Below, piece by piece: positions 36,296-44,705 of a DNA stretch of 64,000 bases. The translations under genes and the position numbers were made by a program. This stretch comes from Streptomyces sp. YPW6. GTDB taxonomy: Bacteria; Actinomycetota; Actinomycetes; Streptomycetales; Streptomycetaceae. The notes beneath the pieces were generated by a model that was not told the DNA's origin, did not search any database, and saw nothing but the letters and a program-made list of their open reading frames with translations. Where the stretch lies: assembly GCF_018866325.1 (NCBI RefSeq), contig NZ_CP076457.1, positions 1,957,001 through 2,021,000 of the forward strand. The letters are read 5' to 3'. The first letter of the stretch is position 1. Each line of letters begins with the position of its first letter.

Positions 36296-37276
36296 GTGCC
36301 GTTCCAGCTGCACTTCGGCGAGAGCGATCTGCTGCGCTGCCGGTTCGCCCTGTCGCCTCTGTTCGAGACGCAGGAGGCGGTGCGCACCCTCTCCCGCCCG
36401 TACCGCCACGGCTACCACCTCCCGTGGCTCCGCCGGATCCGGGAGGCGGCCGCGGCCCTCGACCTGGAGCCGCTGTGGCTGCTGATGCCGGACGCCGGCC
36501 ACAACCCGGACTTCATCTGCCCGCCGCCGATCGGCCCGCTCGCCACGTTCGACGAGGAGATCGCCGGGGTCCGGGCGGTCGACCCCCAGGTGGCGCGGGA
36601 GGACATGGCGTCGGCGCTGGCGGAGCGGCCCGGCGCCCGGGATTCCGCGACGGGTCGGCGTCTGCTGGCCGATCCGGCGCGGGCCGTGCGCGAGCTGGCC
36701 GATCTGCTGGAGCGGGCCTGGCAGGTGCTGATCGAGCCGTACTGGCCCCGGCTGCGGGCCCTGCTGGAGGCGGACATCGCCCACCACTCCCGCCGACTGG
36801 GGGACAGCGGCCTGGAGGGGCTGCTGAGCGAGGTGAGCAGCCAGCTGAGCTGGAACGGCTCGACGCTCACCGTCGAGGGGACGCGGGGCGATCACGAACA
36901 GGTGCTGGGCGGCCAGGGTCTGGTGCTGATGCCGAGCGTCTTCGTCTGGCCCGAGGTGGTGGGCGGTCACCGGGAACCCTGGCAGCCCGGACTGATCTAT
37001 CCGGCGCGCGGGATCGGCGGGCTGTGGAGCGGGGCCGAACGGACGCCGCAGTCCCTCGCCCGGCTGCTGGGCAGGGTCCGGGCGGACGTGCTGTGCGCGC
37101 TGGACGAACCGGCCGGAACGAGCGCGCTGGCGCACCGGCTGGGCCTGGCCGCCTCGTCCGTGTCGGCCCATCTGTCCGTGCTGCGCGGGGCGGGGCTGCT
37201 GACCTCACGGCGGTACGGACACCAGGTGCTGTACGAACGCACGCCGCTGGGGATCGCGCTGGCCGCCCCGGAGTGA
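36296..37276 (+). CDS. ArsR-family regulator with long N-terminal domain
   Basis: The 326-residue protein carries a C-terminal ArsR-like winged helix (ALDEPAGTSALAHRLGLAAS, VSAHLSVLRGAGLLTSRRYGH). The N-terminal 240 residues (ESDLLRCRFALSPLFETQEA) match the DUF5937-type regulators common in Streptomyces. Those usually adjoin an efflux pump gene. GTG 36296 has GGAGGGAG close upstream. It reads away from the MFS gene and probably represses it; no metal-binding Cys cluster is seen, so an organic ligand is more likely than a metal. Confidence 0.85.
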   Translation: MPFQLHFGESDLLRCRFALSPLFETQEAVRTLSRPYRHGYHLPWLRRIREAAAALDLEPLWLLMPDAGHNPDFICPPPIGPLATFDEEIAGVRAVDPQVAREDMASALAERPGARDSATGRRLLADPARAVRELADLLERAWQVLIEPYWPRLRALLEADIAHHSRRLGDSGLEGLLSEVSSQLSWNGSTLTVEGTRGDHEQVLGGQGLVLMPSVFVWPEVVGGHREPWQPGLIYPARGIGGLWSGAERTPQSLARLLGRVRADVLCALDEPAGTSALAHRLGLAASSVSAHLSVLRGAGLLTSRRYGHQVLYERTPLGIALAAPE

Positions 37277-37426
37277 CCGAGGGCCCGCGGGCCCTTCCGG
37301 GACGGCGCCTGACGGCACCTGCGCACGGGCGTCACGGACGGTGTCGCACCACCACTCCCCGTAACGGTCGTGTCACGATGGCCGTGTTCCCCGTGTCCGT
37401 GAGCCACCGCCGCCCGAGGGGTCTGG

Positions 37427-38476
37427 ATGTCCGGCCGCAGCATCGTTCCGCGCGCTCTCCCCCGTACCGTCCGCGTCCTGGCCGCCCTCGCCCTGGCGGC
37501 CGCCGTCACCGCGGGGTGCTCGACGCCGCAGCCGCGGGTCACCGGGGCCGCCGAGGCGGGCGCCGAACCCGCCCGCGGGGAACCGGCCCCGAGCGCGGCC
37601 TCCCCGTTCTGGGTCGACCCGAACAGCGACGCGGCCCGCCAGGTGCGCGCCTGGGAGAAGGAGGGGCGCGAGGCGGACGCGAAGCTCCTGCGGCGGATCT
37701 CGGAGCGGCCGGTCGCGGACTGGCCCGCCTGGGACGACCCGGCCCCGGGAATCCGCGCCGCCGTGCGGTCCGCCGCCCGGACGAAGAAGACCGTCGTCCT
37801 CGTGGCGTACAACATCCCGCACCGCGACTGCGGGCTCTACTCCGCGGGCGGCGCGAAGGACGCGGACGCCTACCGTGCCTGGATCGGGGAGTTCGCCGCC
37901 GCGGTCGGGGACGCCCCCGCGACCGTGGTGCTGGAGCCCGACGCCCTCCCCCACATCACGGACGGCTGCACCCCGCCCGAGCACCACGCCGAGCGCTACC
38001 AGCTCCTCTCCGAGGCGGTGGACACCCTCACGGCCCTCCCGAACACCAGGGTCTACCTGGACGCGGGCAACCCGGACTGGATCGACGAACCGGACAGGAT
38101 GGCGCAGCCGCTGCGGCAGGCGGGCGTCGACCGGGCCGCCGGGTTCTCGCTGAACGTCTCCAACTTCCAGTCGAACGCCGGCGTGCGGACGTACGCCCGA
38201 CAGCTCTCCGACGCGACGGGCGGCGCGCACTTCGTGATCGACACCAGCCGCAACGGCAAGGGCCCCCTGTCCGGGGGCCGCGAGGAGGCCTGGTGCAATC
38301 CGCCGGGCCGGGGGCTCGGCACGCCCCCCACCACGAAGACCGGCGACGACCGGCTCGACGCCTACCTGTGGATCAAGCGGCCCGGCGACTCCGACGGCAC
38401 CTGCCGGGGCGGCCCGCCGGCCGGCGACTGGTGGCCGGAGTACGCGCTCGGCCTGGCGAGGCGCGCCGCCTCCTGA
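37427..38476 (+). CDS. cslZ: GH6 endoglucanase/cellobiohydrolase-like lipoprotein of the csl locus
   Basis: The 349-residue protein begins with a lipoprotein-type signal (VLAALALAAAVTAGCS), with Cys in a lipobox. The GH6 fold is recognisable from VVLVAYNIPHRDCGLYSAGG, TVVLEPDALPHITDGC, VYLDAGNPDW, FSLNVSNFQ and a C-terminal YLWIKRPGDSDGTC. It should cut beta-1,4-glucan at the cell surface. In Streptomyces a GH6 gene named cslZ lies next to cslA and glxA; here it is convergent to them with 24 bases between stops, so the gene symbol is inferred from context. It may trim the CslA polymer. Confidence 0.87.
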   Translation: MSGRSIVPRALPRTVRVLAALALAAAVTAGCSTPQPRVTGAAEAGAEPARGEPAPSAASPFWVDPNSDAARQVRAWEKEGREADAKLLRRISERPVADWPAWDDPAPGIRAAVRSAARTKKTVVLVAYNIPHRDCGLYSAGGAKDADAYRAWIGEFAAAVGDAPATVVLEPDALPHITDGCTPPEHHAERYQLLSEAVDTLTALPNTRVYLDAGNPDWIDEPDRMAQPLRQAGVDRAAGFSLNVSNFQSNAGVRTYARQLSDATGGAHFVIDTSRNGKGPLSGGREEAWCNPPGRGLGTPPTTKTGDDRLDAYLWIKRPGDSDGTCRGGPPAGDWWPEYALGLARRAAS

Positions 38477-38500
38477 GCCGTCCGGCGGGCCCTCCTTAGC

Positions 38501-40456
38501 TCAGCCGACCTTGACCCATTTCGCCTCGGAGGGGACGCCGTCGGTGTCCGTGACGAAGAGCATGTACCAGCCGGGCGGCACGAGGGTGGGGTCGTCCGGC
38601 AGGGTCACGCTCAGCTTGCCGTCGGCCTTCTCCAGCCCCAGCTCGACGGAGCGCTGCTCCACGTCGGTGGTGTGGGTGACGGCGCTCGGGCGCATCAGCC
38701 GCGCGGTGGCGATGCGGTCCGCGTCGGCGCTCTCGTAGGTGACGGTCGTGCCGAGCTCGGCGTCCTCGGGGCCGTTCCCGATCACCGGGCGGTTGTCCTT
38801 GCCGCGGTGCAGGGCGGGCGGGGTGTAGACCTCCATGCGCTGCTCGAACGTGCCGAGCTTGGTGTTGTCCTTGTCGTCGTAGAGCGAGTCGGAGCCGAAG
38901 GTGACGACCCGTCCGTCGGGCAGCAGCAGCGCCTCGGAGTGGTAGTTGCGCCCCACCGTGGGCGCGGCCGCCTCCTTGAAGGTGTTGGACTTCGGGTCGT
39001 AGGACTGCGCCTTGAGGATGTTGCTGGCGCTGCGGCCCCGGTAGTCCTTCGAACCGCCGCTGGTGAAGACGGTGTCGTCGGGCATGATCACGCTGTTCAG
39101 GTAGCGCGTGCCCTGCGGCAGGTCGGGGCCCGCCTCGAAGACCGGGTTGTCCTGCTTGAGGTCGATGACCGCCGTGCGGGCCGTGGATTTCCCGGACTCG
39201 CCGACCCCGCCGCCGCCCAGCACCATCACCTTCTGGTCCTGTGCCGGCGGGAGCAGCAGCGAGGCCGCCGTCTCCAGCTGGTCGGTGTCGGTGAGGCCGG
39301 GGACCTTGGTGAAGGTCTTCTTCTTCAGATCCCAGATCCCGGGCTCGCGCCCCTTGTCGGCCGGGCCGTATCCGGCGTTGGCGCCCGGGTAGAAGAGCTT
39401 GCCGCCCTTGGTGAGGAAGAGCGCCGGGTAGGTCGGGAAGTACTGGAAGGGGCCCTCGGACCACTTCTTGGTCTTCGGGTCGTAGATCTCGTTGTCGCCC
39501 GGCAGGATCTCGCCGACGTCGTCGAGACCCGAGACGGCGAGCACCCTGCCGTCCTCCAGGCCGACGAGCGTGGGATACCAGCGGGCCTCCTTCATGGGGT
39601 CGACCCGGATGTACTTCTCCGCCGTCGGGTCGAACTCGTAGGCGGCCCTGATCCCCTGGAAGTCCTGCTTGTCCATGGTGATCTTCTCGGCGAGGCCGTA
39701 CGCGTTGTCGGCGTCCTTGCCCTTCAGCCCGACGATCTCGTACTGGGCGGCGTCCGTCGTCACCGCGTCCGGCCCCTCGTCCACCGCCTCGACGAAGACC
39801 CGCTGCTCGGTGGCGGTCACCTTGGTCTTCCAGGGCTTCATCTGGCCGCTCTCGAAGTAGTCGACCTCGAACTCGCGCTTGGCCTTGGGGACGGTGACGT
39901 CGAACGCGGCCCGGTACTCGACGCCCGACGGCGAGCGGAAGACCGTGCCCTTCTTGAGCTTCAGCGGCTTGTCCGGGTTCTCGTTCTTGACCCGCATCCC
40001 GCCGCCGGCCCGCTTCACCTTGTCGTCGAGCACCTCGTAGCGGGCGGTGCCGCCCGCGACCAGGAGGCGGCCGTCGGGAAGCTGGGCGTGTCCGCCGCAG
40101 AAGAAGTCCTCCGGGGTGGGGATCTTCTGGAAGGTGTTCTCGGCCGGGTCCCACAGCACGGTGTCGAAGGTGCCCTCGTCGAAGTGCTTCTGGTCGTTGC
40201 CGGAGCCCGCGACGATCAGCACCTTGCCGGTGTGCAGGAGTGCCGCGTGGATCGCGTTGGTGCGGTAGTCCTTCGGGATGTCCACCTGCTGCCAGGAGCC
40301 GTACTCGGCCTTGTACGCCGGCTGGTCGATCTTGTACGCGTGGTAGCGGTCCTGCGCGAAGGACAGCGCCGCCGGAGCGTTCAGCCCGGCGAGCAGCACC
40401 ACCGCGCCGCCGCCCAGGAGCGTCTTCTTCATCCTCTTCGAGGGCCGGTAGGCCAT
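38501..40456 (-). CDS. glxA: Galactose-oxidase-like copper radical oxidase
   Basis: GlxA is a membrane-anchored mononuclear copper oxidase needed for tip glycan deposition and development in S. lividans. The 651-residue protein has an N-terminal hydrophobic anchor (TLLGGGAVVLLAGLNAPAAL), kelch-like repeats and a C-terminal Ig-like domain (PPGWYMLFVTDTDGVPS). The expected Cys of the Cys-Tyr cofactor is Cys120 in DFFCGGHAQLPDGR. EARWYPTLVGLEDGR, GTRYLNSVIMPDD and GRNYHSEALLLPDGR carry the remaining ligand-type Tyr and His. It starts four bases after the cslA stop, so the pair is one transcription unit. Confidence 0.93.
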   Translation of the reverse strand: MAYRPSKRMKKTLLGGGAVVLLAGLNAPAALSFAQDRYHAYKIDQPAYKAEYGSWQQVDIPKDYRTNAIHAALLHTGKVLIVAGSGNDQKHFDEGTFDTVLWDPAENTFQKIPTPEDFFCGGHAQLPDGRLLVAGGTARYEVLDDKVKRAGGGMRVKNENPDKPLKLKKGTVFRSPSGVEYRAAFDVTVPKAKREFEVDYFESGQMKPWKTKVTATEQRVFVEAVDEGPDAVTTDAAQYEIVGLKGKDADNAYGLAEKITMDKQDFQGIRAAYEFDPTAEKYIRVDPMKEARWYPTLVGLEDGRVLAVSGLDDVGEILPGDNEIYDPKTKKWSEGPFQYFPTYPALFLTKGGKLFYPGANAGYGPADKGREPGIWDLKKKTFTKVPGLTDTDQLETAASLLLPPAQDQKVMVLGGGGVGESGKSTARTAVIDLKQDNPVFEAGPDLPQGTRYLNSVIMPDDTVFTSGGSKDYRGRSASNILKAQSYDPKSNTFKEAAAPTVGRNYHSEALLLPDGRVVTFGSDSLYDDKDNTKLGTFEQRMEVYTPPALHRGKDNRPVIGNGPEDAELGTTVTYESADADRIATARLMRPSAVTHTTDVEQRSVELGLEKADGKLSVTLPDDPTLVPPGWYMLFVTDTDGVPSEAKWVKVG

Positions 40457-40459
40457 GGC

Positions 40460-42268
40460 TCAGTTCCCTCCTGCGGTGGTGGTGGCGGTGCTCGCCGTGG
40501 TGGTCGCCGACGGGGTGGGGGCCGTCGTCGTGGTGACGTACGCCGGTTCGGGCGGCGCGGGCGCCAGGACGGGGACGGCGCGGGCGGCCTCGGCGCGCCT
40601 GTCCTGCCGGACGGTCCAGGCCCACACGAGAACCGGGGCGAGGGAGATCGCGAGGCCCAGCGCCGCCCACGTGCGCATCGCGGCGTGGGTGTGGTCGAGG
40701 TACACGGACGCGGCGAGCGAGGACAGCAGGACCGCGGCCCAGAAGAGGTGGATGCGGAAGGTGAGCAGCCGGTCCGGGGAGGCCTGGCCGCCCTTGGGCG
40801 TGACGACGAACCGGCCGTCGGTGCGCAGCACGGCCGAGCCCAGCGACTTCAGGTAGACGGGTGCGGAGAGCGCGGACATGGCCATGCCCGCGAGGCCGCC
40901 GGATCCCTCGGGCTCGTGGGGCGAGACGTTGTGGCGGCGGTTCCAGAGGTAGAGCCCGATCTGGAGGGCGGCCGCGTCGCTGTAGAGCATCAGCCAGATC
41001 GAGGCGGCGACCTGGGTGCCGGACGCGCCGAACCAGAGGAACAGCACACAGCTCAGGATGCCGAGCAGCCAGTTCACGGCGGTCATCGGGTAGTAGACGA
41101 GCATCAGCGTGTAGCTAAGGAGACGGCCGGGCGGCACCCGGAAGAGCGCCTTGCCGTACTGCTTGAACAGCGTCTCGTACGTCCCCCTCGACCAGCGCAG
41201 CTGCTGGGTGAAGAAGTCCGTCCAGGAGGCGGGGCCCTCCCCCACGGCGAGCACGTCGGGCGTGTAGACGGAACGCCAGTAGCGGCCGGTGCGCGGGTTG
41301 CGGCGGCGGTGGATCTCGAAGCCGGTGGCCATGTCCTCGGTGATGGAGTCGTACAGGCCGCCGACCTGGCGCAGCGCGGCGATGCGCACGACGTTGTTGG
41401 TGCCGACGAACATCGGGGCGCCGTAGCGGTTGCCCGCGCGCTGGATCAGGGCGTGGAAGAGGAACTGCTGCGACTCGGCGGCCTTGGTGACGGCCGACGC
41501 GTAGTTGCCGTAGACCTGCGGTCCGACGACGAAGGCGACGTCCGGGTCGCGGAAGTAGCCCATCATCCGTTCCAGGAAGTTGGGCATGGGCACGTGGTCG
41601 GTGTCGACGGAGGCGAAGAAGTCGTAGTCGCCCCCGTGCAGGGCGACCCAGGCGTTGTAGTTGCCGTGCTTGGTCTTCGCCCTGTGGGCCCCCCGGTCGC
41701 GGTTCCACTCGGGGACGCCGCTCCGGGTGAAGTGGTGGACGCCGAGCTCGGCGCAGAGCATCCGGGCCCCGGGGTCGTCGCCCTCGTCGAGCAGCCAGAC
41801 GTCGAGCGGACCGGGGTGCTCGATGTCCACGGCGCCCTTGAGGGTGGCACGGACCATGGAGAGCGGTTCCTTGCCGGGGACGTACGTGGTCAGGAAGGCG
41901 ACCCGGGTGCCGGGCTCGGGCGTCACCGGGACGGGGTCGCGCGCGACGAGGGTGGCGTGCGCGATGGAGACCACGTTGACCAGCATGAACAGCTCGATCA
42001 GGGCGATCGACACCAGCATCACGGTGTCGGCGACGACCAGCCAGCGCTCCCCGTTCTCCCGGTCGGTCCAGTGGGTGGGCCAGACCAGGTACAGCAGGAG
42101 GACCGCGGTGAGCAGCGGGGCGAGCGTCATCAGCAGGACGGCTCTTATTCGGTGCTTCTCCGTGGAGAGCAGGCTCTTGTACCGCACCCGGTACCCCGTC
42201 GGTTCCGGGTCCGTGAGCGGACCCGCGAGCCGGCTGTAGGTGTCGTAGTCGTAGCCCTCCGACCGCAC
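40460..42268 (-). CDS. cslA: Cellulose-synthase-like family 2 glycosyltransferase
   Basis: CslA polymerises a beta-glucan at hyphal tips. The 602-residue membrane protein has two N-terminal helices, a cytoplasmic GT2 domain and several C-terminal helices. The processive-synthase motifs are complete: first Asp in WLLDEGDD, DTDH, TED in DSITEDMATGFE, and QQLRW. A Thr/Pro/Ala-rich tail ends the protein. GTG 42268 was chosen (VRSEGYDYDTYSRL) because GGGAGG lies just upstream. It is followed directly by glxA. From memory, S. coelicolor keeps cslA-glxA-cslZ at SCO2836-2838, not beside the SCO54xx genes, so location here looks rearranged. Confidence 0.93.
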   Translation of the reverse strand: MRSEGYDYDTYSRLAGPLTDPEPTGYRVRYKSLLSTEKHRIRAVLLMTLAPLLTAVLLLYLVWPTHWTDRENGERWLVVADTVMLVSIALIELFMLVNVVSIAHATLVARDPVPVTPEPGTRVAFLTTYVPGKEPLSMVRATLKGAVDIEHPGPLDVWLLDEGDDPGARMLCAELGVHHFTRSGVPEWNRDRGAHRAKTKHGNYNAWVALHGGDYDFFASVDTDHVPMPNFLERMMGYFRDPDVAFVVGPQVYGNYASAVTKAAESQQFLFHALIQRAGNRYGAPMFVGTNNVVRIAALRQVGGLYDSITEDMATGFEIHRRRNPRTGRYWRSVYTPDVLAVGEGPASWTDFFTQQLRWSRGTYETLFKQYGKALFRVPPGRLLSYTLMLVYYPMTAVNWLLGILSCVLFLWFGASGTQVAASIWLMLYSDAAALQIGLYLWNRRHNVSPHEPEGSGGLAGMAMSALSAPVYLKSLGSAVLRTDGRFVVTPKGGQASPDRLLTFRIHLFWAAVLLSSLAASVYLDHTHAAMRTWAALGLAISLAPVLVWAWTVRQDRRAEAARAVPVLAPAPPEPAYVTTTTAPTPSATTTASTATTTAGGN

Positions 42269-42373
42269 CGTGCCTCCCACTGTCAAACGGGTTGATATCC
42301 CCACAGAAGGGGACGTCTCACGGTGTGTCGACTTGGCAGGTCCGAGTGAGCGGATTTCGGTCCGGGACCGGAG

Positions 42374-42403
42374 AAGCCCCCGGCAGTGTGGCGCCGGGGG
42401 CTT
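42374..42403. terminator. Hairpin terminator between the UPF0045 gene and cslA
   Basis: Bases 42374-42384 and 42393-42403 pair perfectly (11 bp). On the plus strand a short T-run follows; on the minus strand it lies 46 bases past the UPF0045 stop and about 105 bases before the cslA start, so it can insulate cslA. Confidence 0.75.
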
Positions 42404-42448
42404 TTCGAGTGAACGCGGAACGGGCCGCGCGGACGGTGCGTCAGGGGG

Positions 42449-42745
42449 TCAGGAACCTTCGAGATACCGCTCCACGGTCTCGACCTTCGAGGTCAGTCCG
42501 TCGGTGACGCCGGGCCGGATGTCGGCCTTCAGGACCAGGGAGACACGGCCGGCGCGGGCCTCGACGGCGGCCACGGCGCGCTTGACGACGTCCATGACCT
42601 CGTCCCATTCCCCCTCGACGGAGGTGAACATCGCGTCGGTGCGGTTGGGGAGCCCGGATTCCCGCACGACCCGTACGGCGTCGGCGACGTACTCCCCGAC
42701 GTCCTCGCCGACTCCGAGCGGTGAGACCGAGAACGCGACGATCAT
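42449..42745 (-). CDS. Thiamine-binding UPF0045 (MTH1187-like) protein
   Basis: This 98-residue protein begins [20 protein letters not shown] and continues with [20 protein letters not shown] and [13 protein letters not shown], the pattern of the UPF0045/MTH1187 family. Members form ferredoxin-like tetramers and bind hydroxymethylpyrimidine or thiamine. Its physiological role is unclear. The ATG overlaps the stop of the upstream DUF3817 gene (ATGA), so translation is coupled. Confidence 0.88.
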   Translation of the reverse strand: MIVAFSVSPLGVGEDVGEYVADAVRVVRESGLPNRTDAMFTSVEGEWDEVMDVVKRAVAAVEARAGRVSLVLKADIRPGVTDGLTSKVETVERYLEGS

Positions 42746-43092
42746 GCGCTGACCGTGCCCTCGCGGCGGGCGCGGGCGGCGATGACGCCGTCGGCCTCGT
42801 AGCTCTTGAGCCGCTTGTCGCCGTAGAGCCCGCCGAAGGGGATCAGGGACAGCAGGAAGAAGAGGGCGACGCGCCCCAGCGGCCACTTCGCCTTCGCCCA
42901 GACGTCCAGCAGGAACACGGCGTAGATCACGAAGAGGGCGCCGTGGATCATGCCGAGGGGCATCATCAGGAAGTCGATGTCCGAGACCCGGCTGAGGACC
43001 GAGCCGAAGAGGATCAGAGCGGGGAAGGACAGCGCCTCGGGAATCGAGATGAGGCGCAGCCGGTGCAGGGCGGAAGCGGTCTTGATGTCCAC
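42742..43092 (-). CDS. DUF3817 small membrane protein B
   Basis: A 116-residue protein with about three hydrophobic segments and the family motif [20 protein letters not shown] followed by AKWPLGR, then [17 protein letters not shown]. It resembles protein A at 33720-34046 in layout and motif. GTG 43092 ([16 protein letters not shown]) has AAGGTG upstream, better than starts farther out. It is coupled to the UPF0045 gene. Confidence 0.82.
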   Translation of the reverse strand: MDIKTASALHRLRLISIPEALSFPALILFGSVLSRVSDIDFLMMPLGMIHGALFVIYAVFLLDVWAKAKWPLGRVALFFLLSLIPFGGLYGDKRLKSYEADGVIAARARREGTVSA

Positions 43093-43263
43093 AGGGGCAC
43101 CTTCGGTGGGAGGGGGTCGTGTGGGCGGGAAGGGCCGCACGGGCTTGTGAACGCGAGCACAAGCCGCCCCCATTGTGGCATCGCGCGGGCGGGCTCCCGG
43201 AGCCGGGGGCCGCCGCCGGGCGCCCCTGCGCGTATCACCGCATATCAGGGTCGGTCCGGGTGT

Positions 43264-43284
43264 GCATCAGGGGAGCATCAGGGG
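43264..43284. repeat. Direct repeats in the DUF3817-AIM24 divergent gap
   Basis: GCATCAGGGG is repeated at 43264-43273 and 43275-43284, one helical turn apart, with ATATCAGGG at 43242-43250. The repeats lie 57-100 bases before the first AIM24 gene in the 248-base divergent gap. Same-face spacing fits a regulator site. Confidence 0.5.
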
Positions 43285-43340
43285 CGTAACGGTTCCCCGG
43301 GGCCTGGTACGGGCGCGGGTGGGCGGGCTACCTTCGGGGC

Positions 43341-43979
43341 GTGGCGATGTTCCGACTCCAAGGCAGCAAGACGCTCGCCGTCGATCTGACCGGCGACGCC
43401 GTCAAGGCGAAGAACGGCTCGATGGTCGCGTACGACGGCCGGATGAGCTTCAAGAAGATGACCGGCGGCGGTGAGGGGCTGCGCGGCATGGTGACCCGCC
43501 GGCTGACCGGCGAGCAGATGACCGTGATGGAGGTGTCCGGCCAGGGCACCTGCTACTTCGCCGACCGGGCGAGCGAGATCAACCTGGTCTCGCTGCACGG
43601 CGACACCCTGTACGTGGAGGCGAGCAACCTGCTGGCCACCGACGCCGGGCTGCGCACGGGCACCACGTTCACCGGGCTGCGCGGCGGGGCGAGCGGCAAC
43701 GGCCTGTTCACCACGACGGTGGAGGGCACCGGGCAGGCGGCGATCATGTCGGACGGGTCTGCGGTGCTGCTGAGGGTGTCGCCGCAGTATCCGCTGACGG
43801 TCGACCCCGGCGCGTACATCGCCCACCAGGGCCGGCTCCAGCAGAGCTTCCAGTCGGGCGTGAACTTCCGGACGCTGATGGGCGAGGGGTCCGGCGAGGC
43901 GTTCCAGATCCGTTTCGAGGGTGACGGCCTGGTCTACGTCCAGCCCAGCGAGCGCAACACCGTCGGGGGCGATGTCTGA
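43341..43979 (+). CDS. AIM24 family protein 1
   Basis: The 212-residue protein belongs to the AIM24 (former DUF124) beta-sandwich family: KNGSMVAYDGRMSFKKMTGG, VMEVSGQGTCYFADRASEIN, DTLYVEASNLLATDAGLRTG, NGLFTTTVEGTGQAAIMSDG, and the end motif GSGEAFQIRFEGDGLVYVQPSE. Yeast Aim24 is mitochondrial; bacterial functions are not established. It is the first of three consecutive paralogues. GTG 43341 lacks a good ribosome site, and ATG 43347 in the same frame is an alternative. Its stop overlaps the next start (TGATG). Confidence 0.88.
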   Translation: MAMFRLQGSKTLAVDLTGDAVKAKNGSMVAYDGRMSFKKMTGGGEGLRGMVTRRLTGEQMTVMEVSGQGTCYFADRASEINLVSLHGDTLYVEASNLLATDAGLRTGTTFTGLRGGASGNGLFTTTVEGTGQAAIMSDGSAVLLRVSPQYPLTVDPGAYIAHQGRLQQSFQSGVNFRTLMGEGSGEAFQIRFEGDGLVYVQPSERNTVGGDV

Positions 43980-44629
43980 TGCCGTTCCGCGAGATCAACT
44001 CCAAGATGGTCGAAGCCACGCTCACCCCGGGCCAGACGCTGTTCAGCCAGCGCGGCGCGATGCTGGCGTACCGGGGCGAGGTGTCCTTCACGCCGAACAT
44101 CCAGGGCGGGCAGGGCGGCGTCGCGTCGATGATCGGCCGCCGGGTGGCGGGCGAGGCGACGCCGCTGATGACGGTCGAGGGGTCGGGCACGGTGATGTTC
44201 GGCCACGGCGGCCACCACATCCAGGTGATCAACCTGTCCGGCGACACCCTGTACGTGGAGGCCGACCGGCTCCTCGCCTTCGACGGGACGCTCCGGCAGG
44301 GCACGATGTTCATGGGTTCGCAGGGCGGGGTGATGGGCATGGTGCGCGGCCAGGTGACCGGCCAGGGCCTGTTCACCACGACGCTCCAGGGGCACGGCGC
44401 GGTCGCGGTGATGGCGCACGGCGGGGTGATCGAGCTGCCGATCACCCCGGGGCGGGAGGTCCATGTGGACCCGCAGGCCTACGTGGCCCACCACGGGGAG
44501 GTCCGCAACAAGCTGTCCACGGCGGTCGGCTGGCGGGACATGGTGGGGCGGGGCTCCGGCGAGGCGTTCCAGCTGGAGCTAAGCGGGAGCGGCGCGGTGT
44601 ACGTCCAGGCGTCGGAGGAGAAGCTGTGA
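43979..44629 (+). CDS. AIM24 family protein 2
   Basis: The 216-residue paralogue shows the same succession: GAMLAYRGEVSFTPNIQGGQ, TVEGSGTVMFGHGGHHIQVI, DTLYVEADRLLAFDGTLRQG, GQGLFTTTLQGHGAVAVMAHG and GSGEAFQLELSGSGAVYVQASEE. It is closer to paralogue 1 than to 3 by eye. The ATG shares one base with the upstream stop. A glycine-rich loop (GSQGGVMGMVRGQ) replaces a shorter one in paralogue 1. Role unknown. Confidence 0.88.
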   Translation: MPFREINSKMVEATLTPGQTLFSQRGAMLAYRGEVSFTPNIQGGQGGVASMIGRRVAGEATPLMTVEGSGTVMFGHGGHHIQVINLSGDTLYVEADRLLAFDGTLRQGTMFMGSQGGVMGMVRGQVTGQGLFTTTLQGHGAVAVMAHGGVIELPITPGREVHVDPQAYVAHHGEVRNKLSTAVGWRDMVGRGSGEAFQLELSGSGAVYVQASEEKL

Positions 44630-44654
44630 GGACCCCCGCGGCCGAGGAGAAGTC

Positions 44655-44705
44655 GTGAGCACGCCCGTGATCGAGAGCACGCCCGTGATCGAGGAGACGT
44701 CGTGA
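44655..44705 (+). CDS. Possible 16-residue coupling ORF between AIM24 genes 2 and 3
   Basis: GTG 44655, preceded by GAGGAGA, opens STPVIESTPVIEETS and stops at 44703-44705, overlapping the GTG of the next gene by four bases. It contains a perfect 18-bp tandem duplication (44658-44675 and 44676-44693) that resembles the start of AIM24 gene 3 (STPVI). It could keep ribosomes moving across the gap, or be debris of a duplicated start. Confidence 0.45.
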   Translation: MSTPVIESTPVIEETS

